Assembly (NCBI GenBank): GCA_035555675.1
Contig: DATMGH010000150.1
Coordinates: forward strand, 1-64,000
Reading direction: 5' to 3'
DNA: 64,000 nt
Source of the DNA: Solirubrobacter sp035555675
GTDB taxonomy: Bacteria > Actinomycetota > Thermoleophilia > Solirubrobacterales > Solirubrobacteraceae
Part shown: positions 19,513 through 27,740 of the stretch, piece after piece
Numbering within the stretch: position 1 is the stretch's first letter
Layout: each line of letters opens with the position of its first letter
Position numbers and translations under genes: made by a program
The notes under the pieces: generated by a model
Told to the model about the DNA's origin: nothing
The model's input: only the letters and a program-made list of their open reading frames with translations
Database searches by the model: none

Positions 19513-19575
19513 CACGTTGCGACGCATAGCGCCAGAAAGCGACCACTCGCCGCGCCGGGAGAGCGGCAACGCGCC
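19513..19575 (+). repeat. 63-bp repeat block, copy 1
   Basis: Starts CACGTTGC and ends CAACGCGCC. The ends CGTTGC and GCAACG are complementary. The first inner hairpin (GACGC-ATA-GCGCC) has one mismatch. The linker AGAAAGCGACCACTCGCC is shared with copy 3. About 75 nt downstream of this block are also related to the flank of copy 2, apart from an 8-nt indel. Confidence 0.8.
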
Positions 19576-19708
19576 AAGCGCGTGCGCCGCGCGCCTACCC
19601 GCGCTCGCGCGGACCTCTTCGCCGCGCTTCCGCGCGCCTTCCTCGCTCCCGCCGTGCCGCGGTGCTCGCCGTGCCACACCACCGCGGGCGGCGTCCGCCG
19701 CGAGCGGT

Positions 19709-19771
19709 CACGTTGCGGCGGATAACGCCGGAAAACGACCACTCGCTGCGCCGAGAGAGCGGCAACGCGCC
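19709..19771 (+). repeat. 63-bp repeat block, copy 2
   Basis: Same length as copy 1 with substitutions only. The first inner hairpin is CGGCG around GATAA paired with CGCCG, so both arms changed together relative to copy 4. The second hairpin has CTCG/CGAG arms. Its linker GGAAAACGACCACTCGC is identical to the site at 31614-31634 on the other strand. Confidence 0.8.
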
Positions 19772-19895
19772 AAGCGCGTGCGCCTACCCGCGCTTGCTCG
19801 GACCTCGTCGCCGCGCTTCCGCGCGCCTTCCTCCCGCCGCGCCGCGCCGCGCCGCGCGTTCCACACGATCGCGGGCGGCGTCCGCGACGAGGAGT

Positions 19896-19958
19896 CACGT
19901 TGCGACCGATAGCGCCAGAAAGCGACCACTCGCCGCGCGCGACGAGCGGAAACGCGCC
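19896..19958 (+). repeat. 63-bp repeat block, copy 3
   Basis: The most degenerate of the four copies. One base in the right outer arm has changed (GGAAACG instead of GGCAACG) and the first hairpin is weakened (GACCG-ATA-GCGCC). Length is still exactly 63. Upstream it shares a CGCGGGCGGCGTCCGC stretch with the flank of copy 2. Confidence 0.75.
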
Positions 19959-20108
19959 GAAACGGGCGTTCCCGGGCTCATGGCGCGTCTCGCCGCCCCG
20001 CACCGGCGCGCGCGCCGCCGCGGTTTCACCGCGCTCGTCGCCAACCTCTCGCCGTGCCGCACGTCTCGCCACGCCGCGCACCACCGCGCCGTTGACGCGG
20101 CGAGCGGG

Positions 20109-20171
20109 CACGTTGCGGCGCATAGCGCCAGGAAGTGACCACTCGCCGCGCCCGGTGAGCGGCAACGCGCC
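20109..20171 (+). repeat. 63-bp repeat block, copy 4
   Basis: The copy with the clearest folding: GGCGC-ATA-GCGCC is a perfect 5-bp hairpin, CTCGCCG pairs with CGGTGAG (one G-T), and CGTTGC with GCAACG closes both. It ends 42 nt from the stop of the cyclase gene, which faces it. Confidence 0.8.
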
Positions 20172-20213
20172 ATGTGCACGCGTCGCGCCCCTCGCCCGCG
20201 CCCCCCTCGCCGC

Positions 20214-20975
20214 TCAGACCAGCGCGAAGACCCGCGACGGGGAGCCCGTGCCGGCCACGAGCTTGAGCGGCGCGACCACGACGACCGCGCCGGTCGGCGG
20301 CAGTTGCGCCAGGTTCGCCAGCTGGGTCAGCCCGTACTTGCCCGCGCCGAGCACGAAGTGGTGCACCGGGAACGGCGGGTCGAACGAGTGGGCCGCGCCC
20401 GCGTCGGTGCCGACGGTCTCGACGCCCACGCCGACGATCGGCGCGCGCTCGGCGAGCCAGCGCGCGGCCTCGGCGTCCGGGCCCGGCGTGGCGCCGCCGT
20501 TGAGGAACGCGTCCTGGTCGGCCGCACGGGCGTCCCACCCGGTGCGCAGGAACAGCCAGCCGCCCTCGGGAAGCGAGCCGTGCTCGCGCTCCCAGGCCTC
20601 GATGTCCGCGAGCGTGATCAGGTAGTCCGGGTCGGCCGCGGCCTCGGCGGACTTGTCGATCACGGCGACGGGCGCGACGAGCTTGGCCGGCGCGACCGAG
20701 GCCACGTCCTCCCCGTCGCGGCCGGTGATCCAGTGGATCGGGGCGTCGAAGTGCGTGCCGACGTGCTCGCCGACCGTCAGCGTCGCCCAGGCCCAGGCCG
20801 GGCCGAGCTCGTCGTAGTGGCTGATGTCGCTCCGCGACAACCCGGGCGTGTTGGCGAACGGCGGCGGGAGCTGCAGCACCGGCGTGGTCTCGCTCAGCGG
20901 CTGCGTGAGGTCGACGACGCGGACGGAGCCGTCGGCGAGCGCGCCCGCGAGCGACGCAAGGGTGTCAGTGGCCAC
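20214..20975 (-). CDS. Cyclase-family (kynurenine formamidase-like) metal hydrolase
   Basis: 253 residues. The metal-binding signature HVGTHFDAPIHW (H-x-G-T-H-x-D-x-P-x-H) is intact near residue 80. The family includes kynurenine formamidase and isatin hydrolase. Substrate is unknown here. The GTG at 20975 has GGAGG six bases upstream, a strong start signal. It overlaps the thiamine-diphosphate enzyme upstream by 11 nt, so the two are almost certainly one operon and may act on the same substrate. Confidence 0.88.
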   Translation of the reverse strand: MATDTLASLAGALADGSVRVVDLTQPLSETTPVLQLPPPFANTPGLSRSDISHYDELGPAWAWATLTVGEHVGTHFDAPIHWITGRDGEDVASVAPAKLVAPVAVIDKSAEAAADPDYLITLADIEAWEREHGSLPEGGWLFLRTGWDARAADQDAFLNGGATPGPDAEAARWLAERAPIVGVGVETVGTDAGAAHSFDPPFPVHHFVLGAGKYGLTQLANLAQLPPTGAVVVVAPLKLVAGTGSPSRVFALV

Positions 20976-22644
20976 GAAATGCCTCCTCAAGCCATTCGGC
21001 ACAGATGTCGGGATCGACTTTGGCGTCCAAGACGAGCGGGCGGTCACGCGCGCCCAGCCACTCGCGCACGGCCTCGAGGTCCTCGACCGAGCGCGCCGTG
21101 ACGCCGCGGCAGCCGGCCGCCTCGGCGAGCGCGGCGAAGTCGGTCGGCGGGAACTGCGCGAGCTCGACCGGCATGCCCAGCGGGCGGAAGTGGTGGACCT
21201 CGGCGCCGTACGCCGCGTCGTCGTAGATCACGACCAGCAGGTCCGGCCGCACGCGCCCGAGCGTCTCCAGCTCGGGCAGCGCCATCAGCATCCCGCCGTC
21301 GCCCACGCAGGCCACGGTGAGCCGGTCCGGCCGCGCCGCCGCCGCGCCGATCGCGGCCGCCAGCCCGAGCCCGACGCACTGGAACGCCTGCGGGAAGACG
21401 AACCCCGCCGCGTCCGGCACGCGCAGGTACATCGGCGGGTAGCCCATGAACGCGCCGGAGTCGACCACGACCGTGCGCTCCGCCGGCAGCAGGTCGTCGA
21501 GCGCGATCGACAGCGCCCGCGGGTCGAGCCAGCCGCGCGAGGGCTCGAACGGCTCGTCGCGCCAGCGCCCGCCGGCGATCTCGGCCGCGAGCGCGACGCT
21601 GCGCCGCGCGCGGACGGCGAAGTCGCCGGGAGCGGCGGGCGAGGCGGCCGCCGGCGACGCGGGCGCGGCGGCAAAGAGGGCCGCCAGGAGCTCCTCGGCG
21701 GCCAGGCGCGCGTCGCCGACGACGCCGATGTCGACGGGCCGGTGCGCGCCGATCGCGTCCGGCTCGCAGTCGACCTGGATCACCGTCGCGTCCTCGCCGA
21801 TCAGCGCCCCGTGGCGCGTCGTCCACACGTTCAGCGCCGCGCCGAACGCGATCACGACGTCCGCCGACGCCAGCAGCCGCGCCGCGACCGGCGAGGAGAA
21901 CCCGCCGGAGATCCCGACCGCGAACGGGTCGCCCTCGAAGAGCCCGTGCGCCACCGCGGTCGTCGCCAGCACCGCCCCGCACGCCTCGCCGAGCCGCCGC
22001 AGCGCCGGCCCGGCGCCCGCGAGCACCGCCCCGCGCCCCGCGATGATCGCCGGCCGCGCCGCGCCCGCCAGCGCCGCCGCGGCGTCCGCGACCGACCCGG
22101 GCCGCGCAGGCACGAGGGCCGGCCCGTCCACGAGCGCGAGCTCGGCGATCTCCTCGGCCTGCACGTCGAGCGGCAGGTTCAACACGACCGTCCGCCGCCC
22201 GACCGTCGCCCGCCGCACCGCCCGCACCACGTCGGCCACCGCCGTCGCCGCCCCGTGGACCCGCTCCGGCACCGCGCCCACGGAGGCCACCAGCGCGTCC
22301 TGGTCGATCCGGAAGTTCGACCGCAATTGCGCCGCCGGCGTGTCCGCGGCCAGCACCAGCAGCGGCGTGCGCGACTTCGCCGCCTCGGTCAGCCCCGTGA
22401 TCGCGTTCGTCAGCCCCGGCCCCTGGTGCACGGACGCGACGCCGAGCCGCCCGCTGACCCGCGCGTAGCCGTCCGCCATGCAGACCGCGCCGGTCTCGTG
22501 CCGCGCCGACACGAACCGTCCACCGGAGCCCACGATCGCGTTCGTCACGGCCAGGTTCCCGCTGCCCATCAGCCCGAACACCACGTCGCCGCCGAGCCGG
22601 AACAGGGTCTGGCCGATCGCCTGGGACACATTCACGTCGCGCAA
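20965..22644 (-). CDS. Thiamine-diphosphate-dependent enzyme, acetolactate synthase family
   Basis: About 559 residues with the three domains of the pyruvate oxidase/acetolactate synthase group. The N-terminal pyrimidine domain has the catalytic Glu in SARHETGAVCMADGYARV. The C-terminal domain has the diphosphate motif CVGDGGMLMALPELETL, with DD in place of the usual NN 27 residues later. I chose TTG at 22644 with AAGGG upstream; GTG at 22635 is an alternative. Pairing with a cyclase-family hydrolase suggests a small catabolic route rather than branched-chain amino acid synthesis. The exact reaction cannot be told. Confidence 0.85.
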   Translation of the reverse strand: MRDVNVSQAIGQTLFRLGGDVVFGLMGSGNLAVTNAIVGSGGRFVSARHETGAVCMADGYARVSGRLGVASVHQGPGLTNAITGLTEAAKSRTPLLVLAADTPAAQLRSNFRIDQDALVASVGAVPERVHGAATAVADVVRAVRRATVGRRTVVLNLPLDVQAEEIAELALVDGPALVPARPGSVADAAAALAGAARPAIIAGRGAVLAGAGPALRRLGEACGAVLATTAVAHGLFEGDPFAVGISGGFSSPVAARLLASADVVIAFGAALNVWTTRHGALIGEDATVIQVDCEPDAIGAHRPVDIGVVGDARLAAEELLAALFAAAPASPAAASPAAPGDFAVRARRSVALAAEIAGGRWRDEPFEPSRGWLDPRALSIALDDLLPAERTVVVDSGAFMGYPPMYLRVPDAAGFVFPQAFQCVGLGLAAAIGAAAARPDRLTVACVGDGGMLMALPELETLGRVRPDLLVVIYDDAAYGAEVHHFRPLGMPVELAQFPPTDFAALAEAAGCRGVTARSVEDLEAVREWLGARDRPLVLDAKVDPDICAEWLEEAFRGH

Positions 22645-22663
22645 CGGTACCCTTGCCCGCTCG

Positions 22664-22933
22664 ATGAGGCGCTACGCCCCACTGGTCCTGCTCGCCGCGA
22701 TCGGCGTGATCGTCGCCATGGGCCCCTGGGCGCTGCCACTGCTGGTGGTCGTCTCACTGCTGCTCACCGGCCGCTACGTCGGTGAGGAACGCATCCTCGC
22801 CGCCCGCGCGGCGCGCACGCGCACGCCGCGTGCCGTGAAGGTCCGCTGGTCGCGCCGCCACGCCGCGGCGCTCGTCTCGCTGCTCGAGCGCACTCCGCGC
22901 TCCCCGCGCGGTCCGCCCGCGCTCGCGGCGTGA
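22664..22933 (+). CDS. Small membrane protein
   Basis: 89 residues. One hydrophobic hairpin at the N-terminus (APLVLLAAIGVIVAMGPWALPLLVVVSLLLTGRYVG) is followed by a strongly basic cytosolic tail. No recognised domain. It is divergent from the thiamine-diphosphate enzyme, with 19 nt between the starts, and lies 45 nt upstream of the copper genes. Function unknown. Confidence 0.6.
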   Translation: MRRYAPLVLLAAIGVIVAMGPWALPLLVVVSLLLTGRYVGEERILAARAARTRTPRAVKVRWSRRHAAALVSLLERTPRSPRGPPALAA

Positions 22934-22978
22934 CACACAGCCAGTAACGACCTTCATTTCGAACAAGGAGCAGCACCC

Positions 22979-23497
22979 ATGCGCGTTTCCATCGTCGCGG
23001 CGGCCACGACCGCCGTCGCCGCCGCCGTCCTCGCCGCGCCCGCGGCCCAGGCCCACGTCACGCTCAACCCGCGTGCCGTGACCGCCGACGCCTACGCCCG
23101 CCTCGACGTGCGCGTCCCCAACGAGCGCGACAAGGCCGGCACCAAGACCGTCGTCGTGCACTTCCCGAGCGGCTTCTACTCGGCCTCCTACAAGCGCGTC
23201 TGGGGCTGGACCGCGACCGTCAAGATGCGCAAGCTCTCGACCCCGGTCCAATCCGAGGACGGCCCGATCACCAAGGAGGTGGGCAAGATCACCTGGCGGG
23301 CGACGCGCAAGTCGAACTGGATCCTGCCCGGCCAGTTCGAGGAGTTCGGCCTCTCGATGAAGATCCCGAACGTCCCCGGCACGACGCTCACGTTCCCGTC
23401 CGTCCAGACCTACAGCAACGGCGAGGTCGTCAAGTGGAACGGCGGCGCCGGCTCCGAGTCGCCGGCCCCGACGGTCACGGTCAACGCAGCGTCATGA
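22979..23497 (+). CDS. YcnI-like copper-binding domain protein (DUF1775)
   Basis: 172 residues. The signal peptide (about 1-25) ends AAQAHVTLNP, so the mature protein starts with His as in YcnI, where the N-terminal His takes part in copper binding. The domain shows PNERDKAGTKTVVVHFPSGF and the W-containing core VWGWTATVKM. Unlike many homologues there is no C-terminal TM anchor visible. Preceded by ACAAGGAGCAG. Overlaps copC by 4 nt. Confidence 0.88.
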   Translation: MRVSIVAAATTAVAAAVLAAPAAQAHVTLNPRAVTADAYARLDVRVPNERDKAGTKTVVVHFPSGFYSASYKRVWGWTATVKMRKLSTPVQSEDGPITKEVGKITWRATRKSNWILPGQFEEFGLSMKIPNVPGTTLTFPSVQTYSNGEVVKWNGGAGSESPAPTVTVNAAS

Positions 23498-23853
23498 GGC
23501 TGCGCGCGCTGGCCGCCGTCACGGCCGTCCTACTCGTCCCCACCGCCGTCGCCTCCGCGCACACGCCGCTCAAGAGCGTGACGCCGAAGCGCAACTCGAC
23601 CCAGCACAAGGCCGTCAAGGAGGTCCGCGCGACCTTCAAGGCCAAGATGCTGACCGGGATCATCGAGATCAAGACCGCCTCCGGCGCAACCGTGCCGCTG
23701 AAGTCGAGCGGCCTGATCCCGGCCAACAAGAAGGTGATCCGCGCGGTTCCCAAGTCCGCGCTGAAGTCGGGCAGCTACACCGTCAGCTGGCGCGCCCGCG
23801 CCGGCGACGGCCACTCGGAGAAGGGCACCTGGAAGTTCAAGGTGGCCCTCTAG
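23494..23853 (+). CDS. CopC-domain periplasmic/extracellular copper protein
   Basis: 119 residues. The signal peptide ends VASAHTPLKSVTP, exposing an N-terminal His as in CopC. The second conserved His is in GDGHSEKGTWKF near the C-terminus. Only the CopC domain is present, with no CopD membrane part. ATGA coupling to the YcnI gene supports a joint copper-handling role outside the cytoplasm. Confidence 0.88.
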   Translation: MRLRALAAVTAVLLVPTAVASAHTPLKSVTPKRNSTQHKAVKEVRATFKAKMLTGIIEIKTASGATVPLKSSGLIPANKKVIRAVPKSALKSGSYTVSWRARAGDGHSEKGTWKFKVAL

Positions 23854-23863
23854 GCTCCAGCGG

Positions 23864-24904
23864 GTGAAGCCGGCGGCGCCATGGATCCTCCTGGGCGCCG
23901 CCACCGCCGCCGCCGCGCTCGCGCTGAGCGCGGCGGGGTTCCCGTCGCCGACGCTGTTCGCGGCGCTGCTCGCCGGCCTGGCGTTCGCACTCACGCGCCC
24001 GCACGCGGGCGTGCAGATCCCGCACGGCGCGTTCGTCGCCGCCCAGGCGGTGTGCGGCGTCACGCTCGGCGCCTACCTGCAGCGCGATGCGCTGCGCGCG
24101 CTCGGCGACGCGTGGCTGCCGGTCACGCTCGTGAGCGCCGCGACGCTCGCGCTCAGCCTGGGCGCCGGCCGCGTCCTGGCCCGCTTCACGACGCTCGACG
24201 GGCCGACCGCGACGCTCGGGATGATCGCCGGCGGCGCCTCCGGCATCGTGACGATGGCGAGCGACATCGGCGGCGACGACCGCCTGGTCGCGTTCATGCA
24301 GTACCTGCGCGTGCTCGTCGTCGTGCTGCTGACCCCGATCCTGGTCGCGATCGCCGGCGGCGGCACCGGCACGCCGACGGCCGCGCAGCCCACCGACGCG
24401 CTCCCGGACTGGCTGCTGACCGCCGCGCTCGCCCCCGCGGGAGCGCTGCTCGCGCGCCGCGTGCGGCTGCCCGCCGGCACGCTGCTCGGCCCGCTGCTGG
24501 CCGCCGGCGCGCTCACGCTGGCCGGCGTCACGTTCGCCGTCCCGCCGGTCGCGCGCGAGCTGGCGTTCGCGCTGATCGGCCTGCAGGTCGGCCTGCGGTT
24601 CACCACCGGCACCGTGCGCCTGCTCGGCCGGCTGCTGGTGCCGGTGCTGATCGCGCTCGCGGCGCTGCTCGGCGGCTGCGCCGCGCTCGCCGTCCCGCTG
24701 CACCTCACCGCGGACGTGTCGCTGCGCGACGCCTACCTGGCGACGACGCCGGGCGGCCTCTACGCGGTGCTCGCGGTCGCGTTCGGGGCCGGCGCGAACA
24801 CGACGTTCATCCTCGCCGTCCAGTCCCTGCGTCTGCTGGTCGCGGTCCTGCTGGCTCCCCTGGCCGTGCGCGCTGCGTACGGACGAACCAGACCAGGCCC
24901 GTGA
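23864..24904 (+). CDS. AbrB-family membrane protein (two AbrB repeats)
   Basis: 346 residues with many hydrophobic segments and two similar halves, each with a glycine-rich core (GMIAGGASGIVTMASDIGGDDRL and TTPGGLYAVLAVAFGAGA). This is the family once called ammonia monooxygenase-like, now AbrB-type transporters. Substrate unknown. The GTG at 23864 lies 10 nt after copC, so it may be co-transcribed with the copper genes, but a role in copper is not established. Its 3' end overlaps the 3' end of lgt on the other strand by about 100 nt. Confidence 0.82.
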   Translation: MKPAAPWILLGAATAAAALALSAAGFPSPTLFAALLAGLAFALTRPHAGVQIPHGAFVAAQAVCGVTLGAYLQRDALRALGDAWLPVTLVSAATLALSLGAGRVLARFTTLDGPTATLGMIAGGASGIVTMASDIGGDDRLVAFMQYLRVLVVVLLTPILVAIAGGGTGTPTAAQPTDALPDWLLTAALAPAGALLARRVRLPAGTLLGPLLAAGALTLAGVTFAVPPVARELAFALIGLQVGLRFTTGTVRLLGRLLVPVLIALAALLGGCAALAVPLHLTADVSLRDAYLATTPGGLYAVLAVAFGAGANTTFILAVQSLRLLVAVLLAPLAVRAAYGRTRPGP

Positions 24905-25616
24905 GGCACAGCGCGACGGCCACGAACAGGTTCAGCCGCAGGCCGAAGACGTGGTGCGCGGGATCGACCCGGATCAGCTCCTCGAAGATCCGGAACGCGC
25001 TGTAGCCCGCGACGTAGAGCGCGAACACCCCGGGCGGCCGCACCCGCAGGCGCGAGAGCACGAACGCCAGCGTCAGGTTCCAGATGATCTCGTAGAGGAA
25101 CACGGGCTGGAACGTGGCCCGGTCGAGGTACCGCTCCGGCCGGTGCGCGGGGTCGATCTCCAGCCCCCACGGCAGGTCGGTCGGCTTGCCGAACAGCTCC
25201 TGGTTGAACCAGTTCCCGACGCGCCCGATCGCCTGCGCGACCAGCAGCGCGGGCGCGCCCGCGTCCATGAACGCGGCCACGTTCGCGCCGCGCCGGTGCA
25301 CGCGCCACAGCCCGACGGCGACGCCGAGCGCGATCCCGCCCCAGATCCCCAGCCCGCCCTTCCAGACCGCGAACGGCCCCCACCACGTGTGCGGGACCTC
25401 GTTCCAGCTCGTGATCACGTGGTAGAGGCGCCCGCCGATCAGCCCGGCCGGAAACCCCCACAGCGCGACCTCGTCGACCAGCGCCGGGTCGCCCTTCCAG
25501 CGCCGCTTGGTGATCAGCACCGCCACGATCACCGCGACGGCGTACATCAGCCCGTAGGCGTGGATCTCCAGCGGCCCGAGCCCGATCGTGCCCCGCGACG
25601 GGCTCGGGATGCTCAG
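24807..25616 (-). CDS. lgt: Prolipoprotein diacylglyceryl transferase, probable CTG start
   Basis: 269 residues, polytopic. The Lgt signature AIGRVGNWFNQELFG is intact, along with LIGGRLYHVITSW and GGLGIWGGI, so it should transfer diacylglycerol to lipobox cysteines (substrates here include the cupredoxin and cytochrome above). No ATG, GTG or TTG lies near the expected N-terminus: the frame reads VLSIPSPSRGTIGLGPLEIHAYG. The CTG at 25616 overlaps the CBS-protein stop as CTGA, mimicking the ATGA couplings around it. The next in-frame ATG would delete the conserved first helix. Confidence 0.88.
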   Translation of the reverse strand: MSIPSPSRGTIGLGPLEIHAYGLMYAVAVIVAVLITKRRWKGDPALVDEVALWGFPAGLIGGRLYHVITSWNEVPHTWWGPFAVWKGGLGIWGGIALGVAVGLWRVHRRGANVAAFMDAGAPALLVAQAIGRVGNWFNQELFGKPTDLPWGLEIDPAHRPERYLDRATFQPVFLYEIIWNLTLAFVLSRLRVRPPGVFALYVAGYSAFRIFEELIRVDPAHHVFGLRLNLFVAVALCLTGLVWFVRTQRARPGEPAGPRPADAGTGRRG

Positions 25617-26002
25617 GACGGGTAGATGCAGAACGCCTCGTGGGTGGAGTTGAAGCAGACGAGGCCGACCAGGCGGTCCCCGGGATCCACGACCGGGATC
25701 CGGGTCATGCCGTCGGCGGCGAGCTCGAGCGCCCGCCCCACCGGGTCGCCGGGCGTCACGCGCGGCGCGTCGGCGCGGACGTGCGGGCCGATCGGCCCGT
25801 CGCCGTCCGGCAGCTCGGCCGCGGTGATCGTGCCGAGGAAGTGGTCGCCCTCGGCCACCAGCAGCAGTTTCTTGCGCGGGCTCAGGATCTTGCGCGCCTC
25901 GGCGACCGCCAGCGCGGGCCCGACCGTCTCGGCCCCGCGCATCATCACGTCGCCGATCGTGGGCCCGGCCTCGTCGAGCGGGATGTGGATCGTCGAACTC
26001 AT
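25613..26002 (-). CDS. CBS-domain protein
   Basis: 129 residues, consistent with a single pair of CBS motifs: IGDVMMRGAETVGPALAVAEARKIL to GDHFLGTITAAEL, and VTPGDPVGRALELAADGMTRIPVVDPGDRLVGLVCFN. These usually bind adenine nucleotides. No effector domain is fused. It lies between lgt and an enoyl-CoA hydratase gene with 4-nt overlaps on both sides. Confidence 0.85.
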   Translation of the reverse strand: MSSTIHIPLDEAGPTIGDVMMRGAETVGPALAVAEARKILSPRKKLLLVAEGDHFLGTITAAELPDGDGPIGPHVRADAPRVTPGDPVGRALELAADGMTRIPVVDPGDRLVGLVCFNSTHEAFCIYPS

Positions 26003-26781
26003 GCCTCTCCGAAGTGTGGCGCACGCTTGTCCAGGAACGCCAGCACGCCCTCGCGGCCGTCCGGCGCGGCGGCCAGGCCGGCGATCGTGTGCGCCTCGTC
26101 CTCCAGCTGCTGGACGAGCGACGTCCCCGAGGACGCGCGGAACAGTCGCTTGATCGCGCCGTGCGCACCGAGCGGCCCGTGCGCGAGCCGCTCCGCCAGG
26201 CCCCAGGCCTGCGCGTCGAGCTCGGCGTCGGCCACCACGCGCGTCGCCAGACCCAGCGCGACGGCGCGCTCCGCGGTCACGCGCTCGTTGAGCAGCGCCA
26301 GCTCGAGCGCGCGGCGCTGGCCGACCAGCCGCGGCAGCGTCCAGCTGGCGCCGCCGTCGGTGCTGAACCCGATCGCGGTGTAGGCGACCGTGAAGTGCGC
26401 GGTCTCGCTCGCCAGCACGAGGTCCGCGCCGATCGCGAGGCTCATCCCGCCGCCGGCCGCCGCGCCGCGCACGGCGGCGACCACCGGCGCGTCGAGCTCC
26501 GTCAGCGCCTCGATGCCCGCGTGCATCGTGCTCGCGAGCCCGTAGAGGGCGTCCGCGACGTCGTCGCCCGCGTCGTGCATGAAGCGCAGGTCGCCGCCGA
26601 CGCAGAAGTTCTTCCCGGCGCCGGTCAGCAGCACGGCGCCGACGTCGTCGCGATCGCCCAGGCTCTCGGCCGCGTCGCGGAACGCGTGCAGCAGGCCCGG
26701 GTCGAGCGCGTTGCCCACGTCCGGCCGGTTGAGCTCGATGTGCGCGACCCGGTCGCGGACCGTCAACGTCACGGGGTTCAT
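25999..26781 (-). CDS. Enoyl-CoA hydratase/isomerase family protein
   Basis: 260 residues, full crotonase fold. The two oxyanion-hole segments are TGAGKNFCVGGDLRFMHDAG and AAVRGAAAGGGMSLAIGADL. Substrate specificity cannot be read; several family members degrade fatty acyl or aromatic CoA esters. Overlaps the oxidoreductase gene by 4 nt. Confidence 0.9.
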   Translation of the reverse strand: MNPVTLTVRDRVAHIELNRPDVGNALDPGLLHAFRDAAESLGDRDDVGAVLLTGAGKNFCVGGDLRFMHDAGDDVADALYGLASTMHAGIEALTELDAPVVAAVRGAAAGGGMSLAIGADLVLASETAHFTVAYTAIGFSTDGGASWTLPRLVGQRRALELALLNERVTAERAVALGLATRVVADAELDAQAWGLAERLAHGPLGAHGAIKRLFRASSGTSLVQQLEDEAHTIAGLAAAPDGREGVLAFLDKRAPHFGEA

Positions 26782-27710
26782 GGCTCCAGCACCACCTTTC
26801 CGGTCGCGCCGCGACCTTCGATCAGCCGCAGCGCCTCGCCGGCGCGTTCGAGCGGGAACCGCGCGCCGATCAGCGGGCGCACGTGGCCGGACGCGATCAG
26901 CGCGTCCAGCCTGCCCGCGATCTCGCTCACGATCTCCGGGTGCGGCCCGATGTACGCGCCCCAGCCGGCGCCGACGACCTCGATGTTGTTCAACAGCAGG
27001 CGGTTGACCCGGACCTCCGGGATCGAGCCGCCGGTGAAGCCCACGACGACCGCCCGGCCGCCGGTGTTCAGCGAGCGCAGGGTGTCGGTGAAGCGGTCGC
27101 CGCCGACGGGGTCGATCGCCACGTCGGCGCCGCCGAGCGCCCGCACCTCGTCCTTCCAGGCGCCCGTGCTGCGCACGACCTCGTCCGCCCCGGCCGCGCG
27201 CGCCACGCGCGCCTTCTCGTCGCTGGAGACGACCGCGATCGTGCGCGCGCCGAGCCCTTTGGCGACCTGCAGGGCCGCGGTCCCGACGCCGCCCGCCGCC
27301 CCGTGCACCAGGACGGTCTCCCCCGCGCGCGTTCGCCCGCGTGTGACCAGCGCGAAGTACGCCGTGTGGTAGTTGAGGATCAGCCCGGCGCCCTGCGCGA
27401 AGTCCAGCGCGTCGGCCAGGGGGAAGACGAACTCGGGCCGGACCCGGACCGCTTCCGCGAACCCGCCCAGCCGCGAGAACGCCGCCACGCGCTCACCGGT
27501 CTCGCGCACGACGCCCGCGACTTCGCTGCCGGGGACGAACGGGAGGTCCGGCTTGAGCTGGTAGGCGCCGCGCGTCTGCAGCACCTCCGGGAAGGACACG
27601 CCGGCGGCGCGCACGTCGATCAGGACGCCGTCGCCGCCGGGTTCAGGAAGGTCTACGAGCCGCAGCGCCGACTCCGGCCCGCTGAGCTCCACGATCTGCA
27701 TCGCCCGCAT
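26778..27710 (-). CDS. NADPH:quinone oxidoreductase-like zinc-independent dehydrogenase
   Basis: 310 residues of the medium-chain dehydrogenase family. The N-terminal GroES-like part (VRAAGVSFPEVLQTRGAY) is followed by the cofactor site VHGAAGGVGTAALQVAKGLGA. The catalytic and structural zinc cysteines are absent, as in quinone oxidoreductases. ATG at 27710 is used; an ATG three codons later (27701) is equally possible. Divergent from tal. Confidence 0.88.
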   Translation of the reverse strand: MRAMQIVELSGPESALRLVDLPEPGGDGVLIDVRAAGVSFPEVLQTRGAYQLKPDLPFVPGSEVAGVVRETGERVAAFSRLGGFAEAVRVRPEFVFPLADALDFAQGAGLILNYHTAYFALVTRGRTRAGETVLVHGAAGGVGTAALQVAKGLGARTIAVVSSDEKARVARAAGADEVVRSTGAWKDEVRALGGADVAIDPVGGDRFTDTLRSLNTGGRAVVVGFTGGSIPEVRVNRLLLNNIEVVGAGWGAYIGPHPEIVSEIAGRLDALIASGHVRPLIGARFPLERAGEALRLIEGRGATGKVVLEP

Positions 27711-27740
27711 GACCCGGAACCGTATGCCATGGTTTCTCTC

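Larger units (their letters stand above)
19294..20213. other. 0.9-kb gene-free region carrying a tandem repeat array
   Basis: Open readings on both strands here are Arg/Ala-rich shadows of extreme GC content. Repeat spacings of 196, 187 and 213 nt are not all multiples of three, so no frame is kept through the copies. The left part (19300-19500) includes a 21-bp imperfect tandem duplication near 19384-19425. The rest holds four copies of a 63-bp block with related flanks. The region sits between two genes that converge on it: the phosphatase on the plus strand and the cyclase on the minus strand. Confidence 0.7.

Noticed and set aside
19513..20171. Possible CRISPR array
   Set aside because: Repeats are 63 bp with many substitutions and spacings near 190-210 bp. 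Flanks between copies are themselves related. No cas genes are nearby.
19068..20625. Arg/Pro/Ala-rich open readings on both strands
   Set aside because: They arise from extreme GC content, change frame between repeat copies and have no start signals or domains.
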